Position numbers and translations under genes: made by a program
The notes under the pieces: model-generated
What the model saw: the letters and a program-made list of their open reading frames with translations, nothing else
The model's database searches: none
Told to the model about the DNA's origin: nothing
Shown here: positions 26,003 through 37,388 of the stretch, in pieces
How positions within the stretch are numbered: the stretch's first letter is position 1
How the letters are laid out: every line of letters begins with the position of its first letter
Assembly: GCF_014633365.1 (NCBI RefSeq)
Contig: NC_068346.1
Coordinates: 14,653,030 to 14,717,029 of the forward strand
Source: Diospyros lotus
Taxonomy: Eukaryota; Streptophyta; Magnoliopsida; Ericales; Ebenaceae
Direction: 5' to 3'
DNA length: 64,000 nucleotides

Positions 26003-26599
26003 TTTTGAAAACATTGAAAACTTAACAAAACCTCATTTTGATTCTTTTGAAAGCAAGTTGGGATTATCAAAAATATATTTTGAAATAAAACCTCACTCAA
26101 CCATACTCAATATTTCTTCCATATGATTTCATACCTTGCTTCAAAATTCATATATTACAAATTTGTTTTCTCATTCATATAATCCATAGAGATTGATTTT
26201 ATATTACAAATTCATTTTCTCATTCATATAATCCATAGAGATTGATTTTCATATAGTCATTATCAAAACCATTTTACTAAGAATAAAATATCAGGTGTAG
26301 ATGAACCCCCGACTTCAGTAGGCGTGGAAGAAGGCCTATCATAGTTGGGGTGAGGTGTTTGTGGGCTAGGGGAATCAAATCTCATATCAGTGGATGGAAA
26401 TGAATGTCCCCCTGCAAAAACATATAATTGTGAAGGATTTAACATGCAAAGTAATGAATAAGTTAAAGATAGAGTGTACCAATGTGGTCCTCCCCATCAG
26501 TGTCTCTGAACTGACGACGACGCATAGACTGACCATATGACGATCTGTGTGCCATATTTTGCCATACAAGACAAAGAACAGTTAATAGGCATGTGATGA

Positions 26600-28655
26600 A
26601 AACTTTTAAATACTTTCAAAATAAAATATGATTTATCATGTACAAGAATGGTTTATATTATATTTATGATCTCGTGTTTAAAATTGTGTTTTTGAACTAA
26701 TAGAAATATTACAATTCAACATCTTATAAGAAAAAAACATCCCACAAAAAGTTTAATAACTCATTCACAAGTCTTAATATATGTTGTTCTTTGATGCCAT
26801 GCGTCTTTATTAACTTGTATATAAGCAATCCATATAATTTCTTCTAGAAAGTTCTTTACAAGGCTTTTTTTTTTTTTTTGGAATTCTATCAGACTTTTTT
26901 TCTAGTCTGTAAACACCATATGCAAATCTTTTTGCTCATCTTTTGGACTTTTCTATCAAATGCTTCGATAAGTAGATTGCTTTCATTATTAACTTACTAG
27001 GCGCAAAATCAAATTGGTTTTTAAAGGCCTTTGTTTTTCTTCTCAACCTTTTCTCAATCACCCCTTTCTCAATGTTTCATAATATCACTCATTAGCTTAA
27101 TCTTCTATAATTTCTACAACTCTAAACATCTCCTTTGTTTTTAAATGGGTACTAGAATGCTCTTTCACTACTGGTTGCACATCATCTTTGATTTGATGAT
27201 TTGTGTGCTAATTGTCTTTTTCCTAATGCAACCCTTATTCTTAATCTATATTTGGGATTGGCTACGGTAAGAAATAATACCTTCAACACCAGAACTGTTG
27301 AGGGGATTTCTCTTCACAGTAGTTAATTCCCCATCTGCTTCCTTTTTCAACTAATTTCCAAGTGTTTGACTACAGCTACATAGTTGATTATGAGTTCCTT
27401 TTGCCTTAACCAAAAACTAAAAAAACAAAAAAGAAACCACCATTTTCATATGTAACTAAAACTCTTGATTACTCCAAACAAAGTTTTCAAAAAACTACCC
27501 AACTCATGATATACACACACTAATTGCTGTTAAAATTATATGAAGTAACAAATCAGAATATTTGTTCAGGACCATCCAAACAAACCCAATTAATTACTTT
27601 AATAGATTTATATATTTAAAGAAAAATAGATTGAATTGATCAGTTCACCAATTTGATGAGCTAATCTTTATTTTATTTCATCACAATATTTTTCATACTA
27701 TTTATTTTAATTTTAATCTATTTTGTTTCATTACTAGATGTCTCCCAAACAATACATTGAGATTTACAATATAAATTATTATAACTCTCTAATTAACTTA
27801 CATTTGAAAATACATATTAAATTACCGAAACATCAACAACAAACAAAGATTGAGATCGATTACTAATTTATAGAAAGTTAGGTAACAAAGAATCCTTTTT
27901 CTAAAGATATAATTCAATAATTTCAAATTAATTCATAAAAACAACATAAAAATGAGTCACTTAAACCAAATTATCTAGATGAAAGAATGTTTGTACATAT
28001 ACATACATACATTAAATATAAATAAATCTTAAACGCTGTATGTATGTAAATCTTAATATACATACATACATCTTAAACCAAATTATACACACACAAAAAT
28101 TTAATTCCAGCAAACACACAAAATCAAAATATAAACAGTATTCCAGCAAACATTAATATACATAAATGAGCAAACATATAGTATTCCAGCAAACATTAAT
28201 ATACATACAGCAATTTGTATACATATAGTATTCCAGCAAACATACATACAGGGTACATACATTAAATATACATAAATCTTAAACGCTGTATGTATGTAAA
28301 TCTTAATATACATACATACATCTTAAACCAATTATACACACAAAAATTTAATTCCAGCAAACACACAAAATCAAAATATAAACAATATTCCAGCAAACAT
28401 TAATATACATAAATGAGCAAACATATAGTATTCCAGCAAACATTAATATACATACAGCAATTTGTATACATATAGTATTCCAGCAAACATACATACAGGG
28501 TACATACATTTAATATATATAAATGAGCAGTAAACACACAAAATATATGTATACACATAAAAATGAGCAGCGAACACCATCATTTCTGGCGTACATACAT
28601 ACATACACAGAAATATATGTATGTAAACACACACAAAATACATACACATATACCA
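26600..28655. other. C3 interior upstream of the TNP1-like gene
   Basis: AT-rich sequence without coding potential. At 28031-28510 there are two tandem copies of a roughly 250-bp unit. Each holds repeated TACATACATACAT, TTCCAGCAAACA and CATTAATATACATA words. Short minus-strand frames here are Tyr/Cys/Val-rich readings of the TACA microsatellite and not genes. Promoter elements for the gene starting at 26555 should lie here, but none is convincing. Confidence 0.6.
28031..28510. repeat. Two-copy 250-bp tandem duplication in C3
   Basis: The segment starting AAACGCTGTATGTATG at 28031 recurs at 28281 and continues to about 28510 with a few differences. Inside each unit the phrase TATAGTATTCCAGCAAACA occurs more than once, so duplication happened at two scales. 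Confidence 0.9.
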
Positions 28656-29065
28656 GAAAGTGGCGTTGGCAGGGGCGACAGGGACAGTGAGGGCGGCGAC
28701 GACGAGCAACAGAGGCCGAGGGAGAAGGTGAGGGCAGTGACGGTGAGCGCGAGGCTGAGGGCGGCGACGACAAGCACGGGTGAGCGACGAAGCTGAGGGC
28801 GACTAGGCTATGGCGACGAGCGACTGCGGCCAGCGAGGGAGCGGCAAGGGTAGGCGAGGGCGCCAATGGCGAGTGGTAAGGGACACAGAGAGGGGCTTGG
28901 CAGGGAAGATGGGAAAATGGGATGAGTTTGCAGAAGGGAGGGAAATGGAAAATTTTTTTTGGGGGGGGAGGGAGGGGATTTCGAGATTGACAGGGGGAGG
29001 GGAGGGGTTTGCAGGTGCATGGGAAATAGAAGAGAAGAGAGGATGGGTTTGTAGGTAGGCTTTTT
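28655..29065. other. GC-rich block in C3
   Basis: A sharp switch to G-rich plus-strand sequence (GGCGACGACGAGC-type repeats, then GGGGGGGGAGGGAGGGG). Frames are open on both strands (plus 28810-29058; minus several Pro/Ser-rich) only because of composition. It could be a promoter-proximal CpG-rich leader of the CACTA gene or acquired sequence. I cannot tell. A second, weaker G-rich patch lies at about 29230-29320. Confidence 0.5.
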
Positions 29066-32000
29066 TATTTTTTATTTTTTTATTAATTTTTAATTAATTA
29101 ATTATTAATTAAATTTGAATATTTTTTAAACTATTTTTTTATAAAAAAAATTTATAAGAAATATTATATTTTAAAATTTTAACAAAATATTAATACATAT
29201 TTTATATTAAAAAATATTTTATTATTTTGAGAGTACCAGTGAGGGTAATAGGCTTGCAGGGGAGGGGGATGTGTTGCCTGGGAGGGAAAAACTTTTCGGG
29301 GGGCGGGGGGTTGGGTGCGGTTCATAATTTAGTACATATTTTAAGTTATGAAAATATTTTATTATTTTATTAATATTTTTTTATATATCTAAAATTTATT
29401 ATAAAAATACTGTAATAAAATTTAAAAAAATATTCATATGCACACATTTTGCCTTTCATGTTTTATAAGAAATAAAATTTGATGATTTATTATTTGTATT
29501 TATAAATAAATTAAAATTAAATAAATATTTTTAAATTATAAAAATTAAAATAACGTAATTTTGTAATTTAAGTATAACATTATAAATATATGAATACTCA
29601 TACATATATAACATTTGTAATTATGTGTGGATAATTTATAAGCAATTACTCACATATTTGTAACATTTGAAAAGCATAATTTTATATGTTAAAAGGTAAC
29701 ATATTTAAAATATTATATATTGATATGTTATTTATTTATAAACTTATAACTTATTTATAGGCTTATTTAAAAATTACAATTTTTTAAATTTATTTTTTAA
29801 GTACACTATTCATATTATTATGAATAATAATTAAATATATGTGTTTGTTCTACTAATTGAATATAAATAAAAAGGATAATAATAGTATCAAAATTAACTG
29901 TCTAACTTGTTTGTTGAATTAATAAAAAATTAAAATATCAAAATACATTATTACATAAATGTATAAGCTGATTATGTTTGATATATATAAAGTATACTAT
30001 TAATTCAAAATCTTAATACAACATTCAAAGTATATTGATATAAGATCAAAATATAAACACATGCACCTGAGGAAAAAAATATTAGAATAATTTTAAATTA
30101 TAAAAATATTATATTAGGATAATAATATACTATAGTCAATCAATTAATTAAAATGCTATACTAAAAGAATAATATATATGTGCTATACTAGTATACAAAT
30201 TGATATGAATAATTGAGAAATTTTATGAAATTAAGATCAATAATTTATATAATTAAATTACTGGATCAAATAAATCTATTAAGTAACTAATTATAATTTT
30301 GTTGTACAGAAAAAATATAGTTATCATTCTATTTTCTAACGAATTATTTACTTTTTCTATTTCAATGACTAATAAAATTATTAAATAAATTATAATTAGG
30401 TTTAAATCGTTCCAATAGAATAAATCAACGAGTAGAGTGCTAGCCTAGCCTAATTAAATTGTTATGTAATCTTTTAATTCTATAATGTATAATATTTAAT
30501 GATATTAGTTAAATATATTCAATATGAATTAAGTATTTATAATTAAAAAAATATTTTATTATTTTAGATATTAATTAAAATAAACATATATTAGTAATGT
30601 ACCTCGACCATATGAATTTCATTTACTTATTGTTTAGGATTACTTCGAAACCAAATTATTCTAAAAGAATTTTTAAAAGAAAATTGATTAAACAAACAGA
30701 AATTATATTTAATATATTAATGTCATTCTATTATATAATTGAGTAAGACAAGTATATAATCAATTGACACCTTAAATGTTTATGTTTTATTTCATTACAA
30801 ATAAAACATTAATCAAGTACAATAAAGTCATGCATTAGTTGATTAATTTTAAGTCATAACGGAAGAATGGGTATCAATATATATATTTACTGGCTGTTTT
30901 TTATTCAAAAAAGAGAAAATGGGATGGAATTTCCACTCATAAGGAAGGAAGGTTAGATATCTTTGACAGGGTTGTATTTTTGGTTGAAATGGGATGGTGT
31001 TCAAACTCCCGAAATGCAGTCTAGACAACAGGCCCTCTCCTTTTTGACTGGACTGACTTGGGGAAAGGTCAATCTCCTCCAGAGCACGCTTCACAGCCCG
31101 TCCTGACCAGAATCTATCTCTCAACGATTCTTTTCTTCACGTTTCACCCCTTCCCAACCAGCCTGCCTGTGTAAGATCGGCTAATTCAAAGGGATTCATC
31201 TGGTCCGAAGTTGTCGGAACGAATCGTTTGCTTTATCGAACAAAACTTTATTAGGGGGTCTTGGTTGGCCCATATTTTTATCAACACAAATTAATGATAT
31301 ATTGATATTATTTAATAATATCAAGTTTGATTCTTTTATATTTTTTTAAGATAAGGGATAAAATTATGGATCATTTTATTAATGTATTTATAAACAAATA
31401 TATTCAAACTTATGAATTGTTTTCTTAATGTGGTTATAAAAAAATATATTTAAAATTATGTATAATTTGATGAATAATCAAGATCATGCATGTTCGATAT
31501 ATACTACATAGACATTAATTTATAGGAAAATGTACAGTCTCATTATGTTTGTTTGATATACATATATTGTTAATCTTACTTTAAAATGTTATTACAAAAT
31601 TCAAAGTAAATACTAAAAACATATGCATGTAGTTTAAAAATAGAAACATATGCATGTAATTTAAAAATAGAAACATATGTATGTGAAGTGCTACTAAACT
31701 ATAGTGGACGAAAAAATAAAAAACTAGTATTTCATATTTTTAAGAAAATGATTAATTAATTATGCCAAAACTCAAAGTTATTGAGTGAAATGACAAATAT
31801 TAATTAATATATGCTAAATAAATACTTATGTAAAATTTAAAACAATTATCATTAACTACTAAATCTATGTTAGAAATAGTTTTAAGTTTAAATATTATTA
31901 ACAATAGATTATTTATTTTATATGTAAAATATATACAAATTATCTTTTAAACAATTACTTTATTTATTGAGTTTTATAATATTAAAATATAATTTTTTTT

Positions 32001-32269
32001 ACATTTAATAAATATTACCGATAGTTAACTATTGCATAGTTCATATATTTTTTATTTTTTTATACACATAAATATAAATTAATATTTTGGGTTCATCTTA
32101 ACTTAATATATTTATATCAATTATTTATTTTTTTATTTATATTTAATTTTTTTAACTTAATATATTGTTAATCTTAATATATATATATTAAATTTGTTAT
32201 ATATTTTGGAGTTTTTTAGTTTTGTAGTTTCTTTTATTTTGTCACTTAACATATTTTTTATATATTTTT
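29066..32269. other. AT-rich C3 interior, no gene seen
   Basis: About 3.2 kb of very AT-rich sequence with no coding signal. The exception is a patch of balanced composition at about 30850-31260. That patch contains a 91-codon minus-strand frame of normal amino-acid mix with no domain I recognise. The rest lacks repeats except short AT runs. Confidence 0.6.
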
Positions 32270-32560
32270 AATTAGAGACGGATTCAGAGAGGGAAAAAAC
32301 TCCGTCTCTAATTTGAGACGGATTAATATCCGTGTCTAAATCCGTCTCTAATTAGAGAAGGATTAAATCTGTCTCAAAATCCGTCTCTAATTTGAGACGG
32401 ATTTTGAGACGAAAATTAATCTTTCTCTAATTAGAGGCGAATTTTAATCCGTCTCAAATTAGAGACGGATTAATTTCCGTCTCAAAATCTGTCTCAAAAT
32501 AATCCGTCTCAAAATCTGTCTCAAATCCGTCTCAAATTTGAGACAGAAAAAATCCGTCTC
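32270..32560. repeat. C3 right subterminal repeats, truncated
   Basis: GAGACGGATT and AATCCGTCTC units in both orientations, matching the left array at 14985-15500. The array ends in AATCCGTCTC directly against the start of the second 1499-bp repeat copy, without the expected TTTCTTGTAGTG end. Confidence 0.9.
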
Positions 32561-34059
32561 AGAAAGCCAAAAGAAATGATGGTCCTCCACAACTCCAATT
32601 CATAAACTATACTTCATTTACAGAGCCTCTATCTATTATATCAGCAGTCCTTAAAGGGTTAGAAGTTATTAAATTCCCTAAGAAGAGTAACAAACCTTTA
32701 GGAAAGAAAATGGAGAGTTGAATAGTTAAAAAGGGGCTTTGATTAGAGAGGGGGAATTAGGAGAATTCATAAACGCAAAAGCCCATAGGGGTGAATAGAA
32801 AAACTACCCTAAAGACAAAAGGCATAACTTAAGCCAATAAGAGCAAGAAGAAAACAGAAGTTCTTATTAATCAAAAGGAACAAGGATCCAAGAAGCGTAT
32901 TTTCGCCATTCAAATGTCTAAAACCCTCTAGAGGAATCAAAAGACTTGAAAACACTACATATAAGTATCATAGAAAAATTAAAGGCATTAACAGTTATAT
33001 TTTTCATCATATAATGTATGAATAAAATGAATTTTAAACTATTGCATTTCCTTCTTTATGTGTTTAGTTTCTCAAGACAATGAATGCACAAAAAAAGCCA
33101 AAGCCTCAGCAAAAGAGCAAACCTAACACCAAAAACGTAGAAAGCATGAGAGTAATCTAGAAAAGAAAAACAGAAAGCACGAGAATGATCTAAAATTAGA
33201 AACGCAAAAAGCTTTAGAATGGTCTAAGACAAACCTAGCACCAAAAACGCAGAAAGTATGAGAATGATCTGTAATTAGAAATGCAAATAGAGTGAGAATG
33301 ATTTAGAATCAAAAACTCAAAAAGTGTTGGAATGGTCTAGGAAAGAACTAGTATTAAAAATGCAAGAATTGTGAGAATGATATAAGGAACACCTAACATC
33401 ATAAGTGCAAAATGCGTGATATCAAATTAAAAAATTAAAAACGCAAAAGCATAGGAACAATCTAGGGTAACTCAGAATCAAAAGTAATAAATGCGTAAGA
33501 ATAATCTAGAATAACAAAAAACCTGCTAAGAAGCCCAAACATCATTTGTGTTAATGAATAAAGGACTCAGCCAAACATACGTAGATGATTAAAAATCTTT
33601 AAGATGTTTGGGGGTTACTTGTGTTGATAGATGAATAACTCACCCTAAACACATGCGAATGCTTGCTTCTTCAAAACTTACACACGAATTAAACAACATG
33701 ACAGAACCAGTCCACCCGAGGACTGAGGAGTGACGAAGGAACCTTTCTAAATGCATAAACAACATGACAAAACCAGTCAACCTAAAGGATTAGGGAACGA
33801 TGAAAGAATCTTCCAAGATGATCGTACAATATCAATAAAAGTCCTTTGATAGAACTAGTCATCCAAAAAAGACTAGGGAGCCATATTGCATAACGCCCAT
33901 ATGTCCATCTCCGCCTTACCTACGTTAACCACCTCAAAGCAATCTAGTGATCTACTCTGGGATTATATGTCAACCGACGCTTCACCTAAGCCCCGTTCCT
34001 CTTTAATAGTTTGGCCTTAAAAGATCCTCATTAAAAGTCCATAAGAGTAATCTGGGCTA
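32561..34059. repeat. 1499-bp direct repeat, right copy (X2) with empty CACTA site
   Basis: Same orientation and length as 13464-14962. At its right end GGGCTA continues without interruption into GAGTTAACTG, whereas in the left copy GGGCTA is followed by the C3 terminus. X2 therefore shows the pre-insertion site. The minisatellite words of X continue further right at about 34410-34575, so X and its right flank were one locus. Confidence 0.95.
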
Positions 34060-34822
34060 GAGTTAACTGAATCTGGATTCTACATGGTGGACTGATTCGA
34101 GGCTAATAACAGGTAGAGGACCAAGCATGGGCTCTTAACCCTACCAATAATTAGCATGCTCATCATAATTTCAAATTCCTCATCAGTTTTTGGTTCAAGC
34201 TCGACTTTCCCTTAAGCTCAAATTAGGAGCCGAGAACATGATGGATTTTATTTGAGAAAACCAACTTTTATACAATGGCTAACTTGTAAAACCAAGGTAT
34301 GGTACTATTTAACACTGTTCTTCCATCTTAACCCTAACCTATTTGGTCGGGAGGTCCAAGAAAAGCACATCTAAATCACAAATTACAAGAGCTTATTATT
34401 TAAAACCCAGTATCAAAGCATGAAATGTGCCAGAATGATCTAGGGCTTATTATCTAAAGAACCGAACCTCAAAAGCGTGAGAACGACCTAAAAATTGAAG
34501 TACAAAAGCATGAGAATGGATTGAAGCCCATAATGAGTAAGAATGGCCCTAAAATTAAAAACACAAGAAATGAAAGAGAAACGAAGGCATGTCATAACAC
34601 AGTCTACTTTTCCCTCCGATAATCTTGAAAGTGGGGAGCAATTAATATGCTATGAGAACAAATAATACAAAAGAAAAAAGAATTAATAAAATCAAAAACT
34701 AGGCCAACTCGAAATGTTGGGTTGACTTGAAAATTGGCAAAGCCCCCAACTGGCTGTTGGAGACCTACATAGGTGTCCATAAAAATTGCAAGGCTTCATG
34801 AGTAGGCGGTGAAAATAGCTGC
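34060..34822. other. Host flank of X2, no gene seen
   Basis: Continuation of the pre-insertion locus. It holds decayed GCGTGAGAACGACCTA-type minisatellite units at about 34410-34575. No reading frame or RNA gene is supported. Confidence 0.5.
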
Positions 34823-37388
34823 TGTAATACCCGAGAATTTCTAAAAGACTCAAGAGTAAATTATCTTGGGGCAAAAATGAAATTTATAGATAAATTGAGG
34901 TTATAGGGTAATTTTTTACCTTATGAATGACTGAATCGACTGCAGTGAGTGCCCTAGAGCTAAGATACCGAAGGAAAATGATATGGCATTGACAAGAATT
35001 TTGAGGCATGATTTATGGCATCAAAAGAAATTGGATCAAAAATGATTTTTGATATAGCTAAAATGCAGCTGCGATTTAGGCTGAAAACTAGAATAATCAT
35101 AGGGGACTTCTGGGAAGTCAACAAAATCCTAAGGAGGTTCATATTCGGTATGTAGAATAACCCTTCAGTGGTTTCAGGAAAAACAAAAGGATTTACGGTC
35201 AAAATGAAGATTCGAGCCTAAGTGTAATTTTTTAAAATTGCCAGAGGGAGGTACAAATGATGTTTTTTCGGAATCTTCGGGAATGAAATGGAAGTTTTAA
35301 GACTTGAAGGTCTCAATGAAAATTATGGAAAGTTCAGGGGCTTGGTGAAAATGGGCCAAAGCATAAGAGACAAAATAGGTGGGGTAAAGTGAAATAGAGT
35401 AAAAGTGTTGGCAATGGGAAACCGAACAGTCCTCCGCCAGTCCTCGACCGTAGATTTTGGCCACGGGGAATCCAAGAGGGATGTTCGAGGATGCCTTAGG
35501 GTCAAGGTTGGGCCGACAACGTCCACTAAGGTGGCCGAATTTTTGAGAAAATCAATCGAAAAGTTGGGCGATTTATCAAGCTCTGCAAATTGCTTTTGTG
35601 GTCAGATAAGGCTGCTTCTAGGACGATGTAGGGGAGGTGGAGGCATCTAAGGCTTTGTATTAAGCAGGCCAAGGGCGTTTCAAAGCTCGATTTCGGCTAT
35701 AAACAGAGAGGGCTTGGCCAAGGGTTTGAAGTAGTTGGAGCTTCAAATCGCTCCCATTTTTGGACGATCTGAGGGACCAAATTAAGGGGCTTTTGGTGCC
35801 CATGAGTTGAGGATCAAATTTGGAGATTTTAAAGCATTTTCATAGCCATTTGAGGGGGTTTTGAAGCTTAGCAGGAAATGAGACAGACGTCGAGGCTGAG
35901 ACTTTAAGCGATCGATTGATGGCCTTTTGGTGTTCCTTTCAGGCCAAAAGTCATGCCATTTGGATCGATTTGATGGGGACAACAAGGTGGTGGAGAAAGC
36001 CAGCTTTGCTGTGTATCGGCGCCGAAGAAGATGACCGATATGTGGGCCGCACGAGCTGGTCATCATGCGCAGCCCACGCACCAGTGCATGAGACCATATC
36101 CCGGGCAAGAAAAATTTGGAAAAAATGTCAAAAAATCGAGAAAAATGTGATCTCGAGATTTGTGTAAAAGGTTTTGGTGTTTGCCTTTCTAGTTTCTCGA
36201 TTTTCACAAAGACCAGCCTCGTTTTGCATGCAAACGAAGCTTTGAGGTAAGTTCTGGAATTTTCTTTTGAATTTCTGAGAATATCATGAATTGTTGTGGA
36301 AAAAATTAGAGAAAATAGTTAAAGTATTTATTTGAAATTTTAGAAAGGAAAATGGAGGAAAATATGAAAAAATTGAGGGATTGAGATATTCTATGAATAA
36401 ATATGTTTTGTAAGATTGTTGTGCTTGAGAATTAGTGATTTGTGCAATTTTTTAGATTTGACACAAAAATCGAGGTCGAGCATGCAAATCTAGGCGATGC
36501 GTGTTTTTCGAGGTATTTCGAACTTCATGCTAAAAATGAAAGGTTTTGTCTTAAGAACCTATATATGACATGATTACTTATACCATGATATTTATGAATG
36601 TTATGATCATTTTGTTATATTGCATGGAAAGTCATAATTTTCACATGGCACGATATTGTTGGCATATTGATACTCGTGCATGGGATTGGGATGTCGCCCT
36701 GATAATGTAGTCATAATTCCCTAAGGGCAATTGATGGAACAACGTTAGGATTATCCTATAAAAGAGTCGGGATTCTGCTTAGGGTTCCGTGCCAAGCTGG
36801 TGGGTCAGGAAAGTTACACTAGCGCATATATTTGTTCATATATCTGCATCATGCATTCATGTACCTGTTTTTAGACCTTTACTAGAAAATTCATCTTCTA
36901 ATTAGGTTATATCCCTGGAACATTCAAACGTTTAGTTGAGACTTGCAGCTTAGGTAAGGTAGTGGTTGAGATGAGACGGCACGAGGTGACGTGTTCGATG
37001 GATTCAACAGGTTGTTCCTATATTTTGTTTATTCATGATGATCCGTATATGTTTCAGATGAGTTGAGAAATGGCAATGTATATTTGAGGCATCATTTGAT
37101 TGCACCTGAGGTGTTTAGTTGTTATCTCGGGAAACGAGTCTCCATGTATTTAAGTATTAAGAATATGATGTTAAACTATGGTATGGATTCTTATATTGTG
37201 ATTAAAGTGAATTTGATTATGTACTATATCAGATTTTGATTATTGCTTCCGCATTTGTAATGATATGTTGGGAGTTTCTCTTTGAAATACAATACTTGAG
37301 GTTTAAGAAATGTATTTTGGGAAAGAGAATATGTATTATATGTTGAGCCCCATTATAGTGACACACTCGGGAAAAACGGAGTGTTACA
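34823..37388 (+). mobile_element. Probable solo LTR, Gypsy-like (S1)
   Basis: It runs from TGTAATACCCGAG to GGAGTGTTACA (2566 bp), the TG...CA form common in long plant Gypsy LTRs. There is no coding domain, and no primer site follows 37388. The frames at 35.3-36.2 kb on both strands overlap each other and show no domain. The flanking five bases (GCTGC and ACCAT) do not match, so either the borders are off, or a recombination between elements produced this copy. The Gypsy label rests on length and end sequence only. Confidence 0.55.

Larger units (their letters stand above)
17305..26293 (-). mobile_element. Copia LTR retrotransposon inserted in the C3 gene
   Basis: An 8989-bp element flanked by the 5-bp duplication GGTGT (17300-17304 and 26294-26298). 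The 3' LTR is 17305-18702 (1398 bp) and the 5' LTR is 24939-26293 (1355 bp). The minus-strand primer site TGGTATCAGAGCC lies at 24936-24924. The polypurine tract AAAAAGGGGGAGAT lies next to 18702. LTRs start TGATATTTTATTC and end TTTTAACA (5' copy). gag is at about 24882-23500 and pol, heavily decayed, at about 23500-19800. Most of the 43-bp LTR length difference comes from an extra stretch in the TAGTCGACTAT array. Coding decay shows the copy is old or that it inserted already defective. Confidence 0.93.
15643..26555 (-). pseudogene. TNP1-like (Ptta/En/Spm) CACTA gene, split by an LTR retrotransposon
   Basis: This resembles the plant Ptta/En/Spm transposase family (Pfam Transposase_24), an accessory or DNA-binding protein of CACTA elements expected in the nucleus. 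By-eye exons on the minus strand: 26555-26480 (start, MAHRSSYGQSMRRRQF), 26411-26294 continuing at 17304-17252 after the insertion, 17157-17034 (FEGPYPSWKKTDPAVREMWY), 16595-16302 (NWSWDSALEHQIRANF; KNRASDVGGSMHTCGSIPMS), 16224-16120 (GRPPTQAELFLATHRRKD) and 16020-15643. Every junction has GT/AG borders and phases agree, giving about 380 residues with a Pro/Gln-rich tail and a final helix. The only clear disruption is the 9-kb insertion in exon 2, inside a Pro/Thr-rich region, marked by its GGTGT duplication. The donor of the fourth coding exon is the weakest call. Confidence 0.82.
14963..32560 (-). mobile_element. CACTA element C3 with TNP1-like gene, right TIR missing
   Basis: The left terminal inverted repeat CACTACAAGAAAAT starts at 14963. 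Subterminal arrays of GAGACGGAT in both orientations fill 14985-15500 and 32270-32560. The right TTTCTTGTAGTG terminus is absent: the subterminal array breaks off at about 32560 into the second copy of the flanking repeat. Without the nested 9-kb Copia-type element, C3 is about 8.6 kb. It encodes a TNP1/Ptta-type protein on the minus strand. I find no catalytic Transposase_21 (TNP2/TnpD) region between 26.6 and 32.3 kb, so it is defective for at least two reasons. Confidence 0.85.

Noticed and set aside
28101..28709. Membrane-like Tyr/Cys/Val-rich proteins
   Set aside because: Translations of a TACA microsatellite in tandem duplication.
28510..29058. Pro/Ser-rich and Gly/Arg-rich proteins on opposite strands
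   Set aside because: Composition effect of a GC-rich block; mutually overlapping, no domain.
35323..36207. Genes within S1
   Set aside because: Short frames on both strands overlap each other inside a probable LTR; no domain or splice structure.
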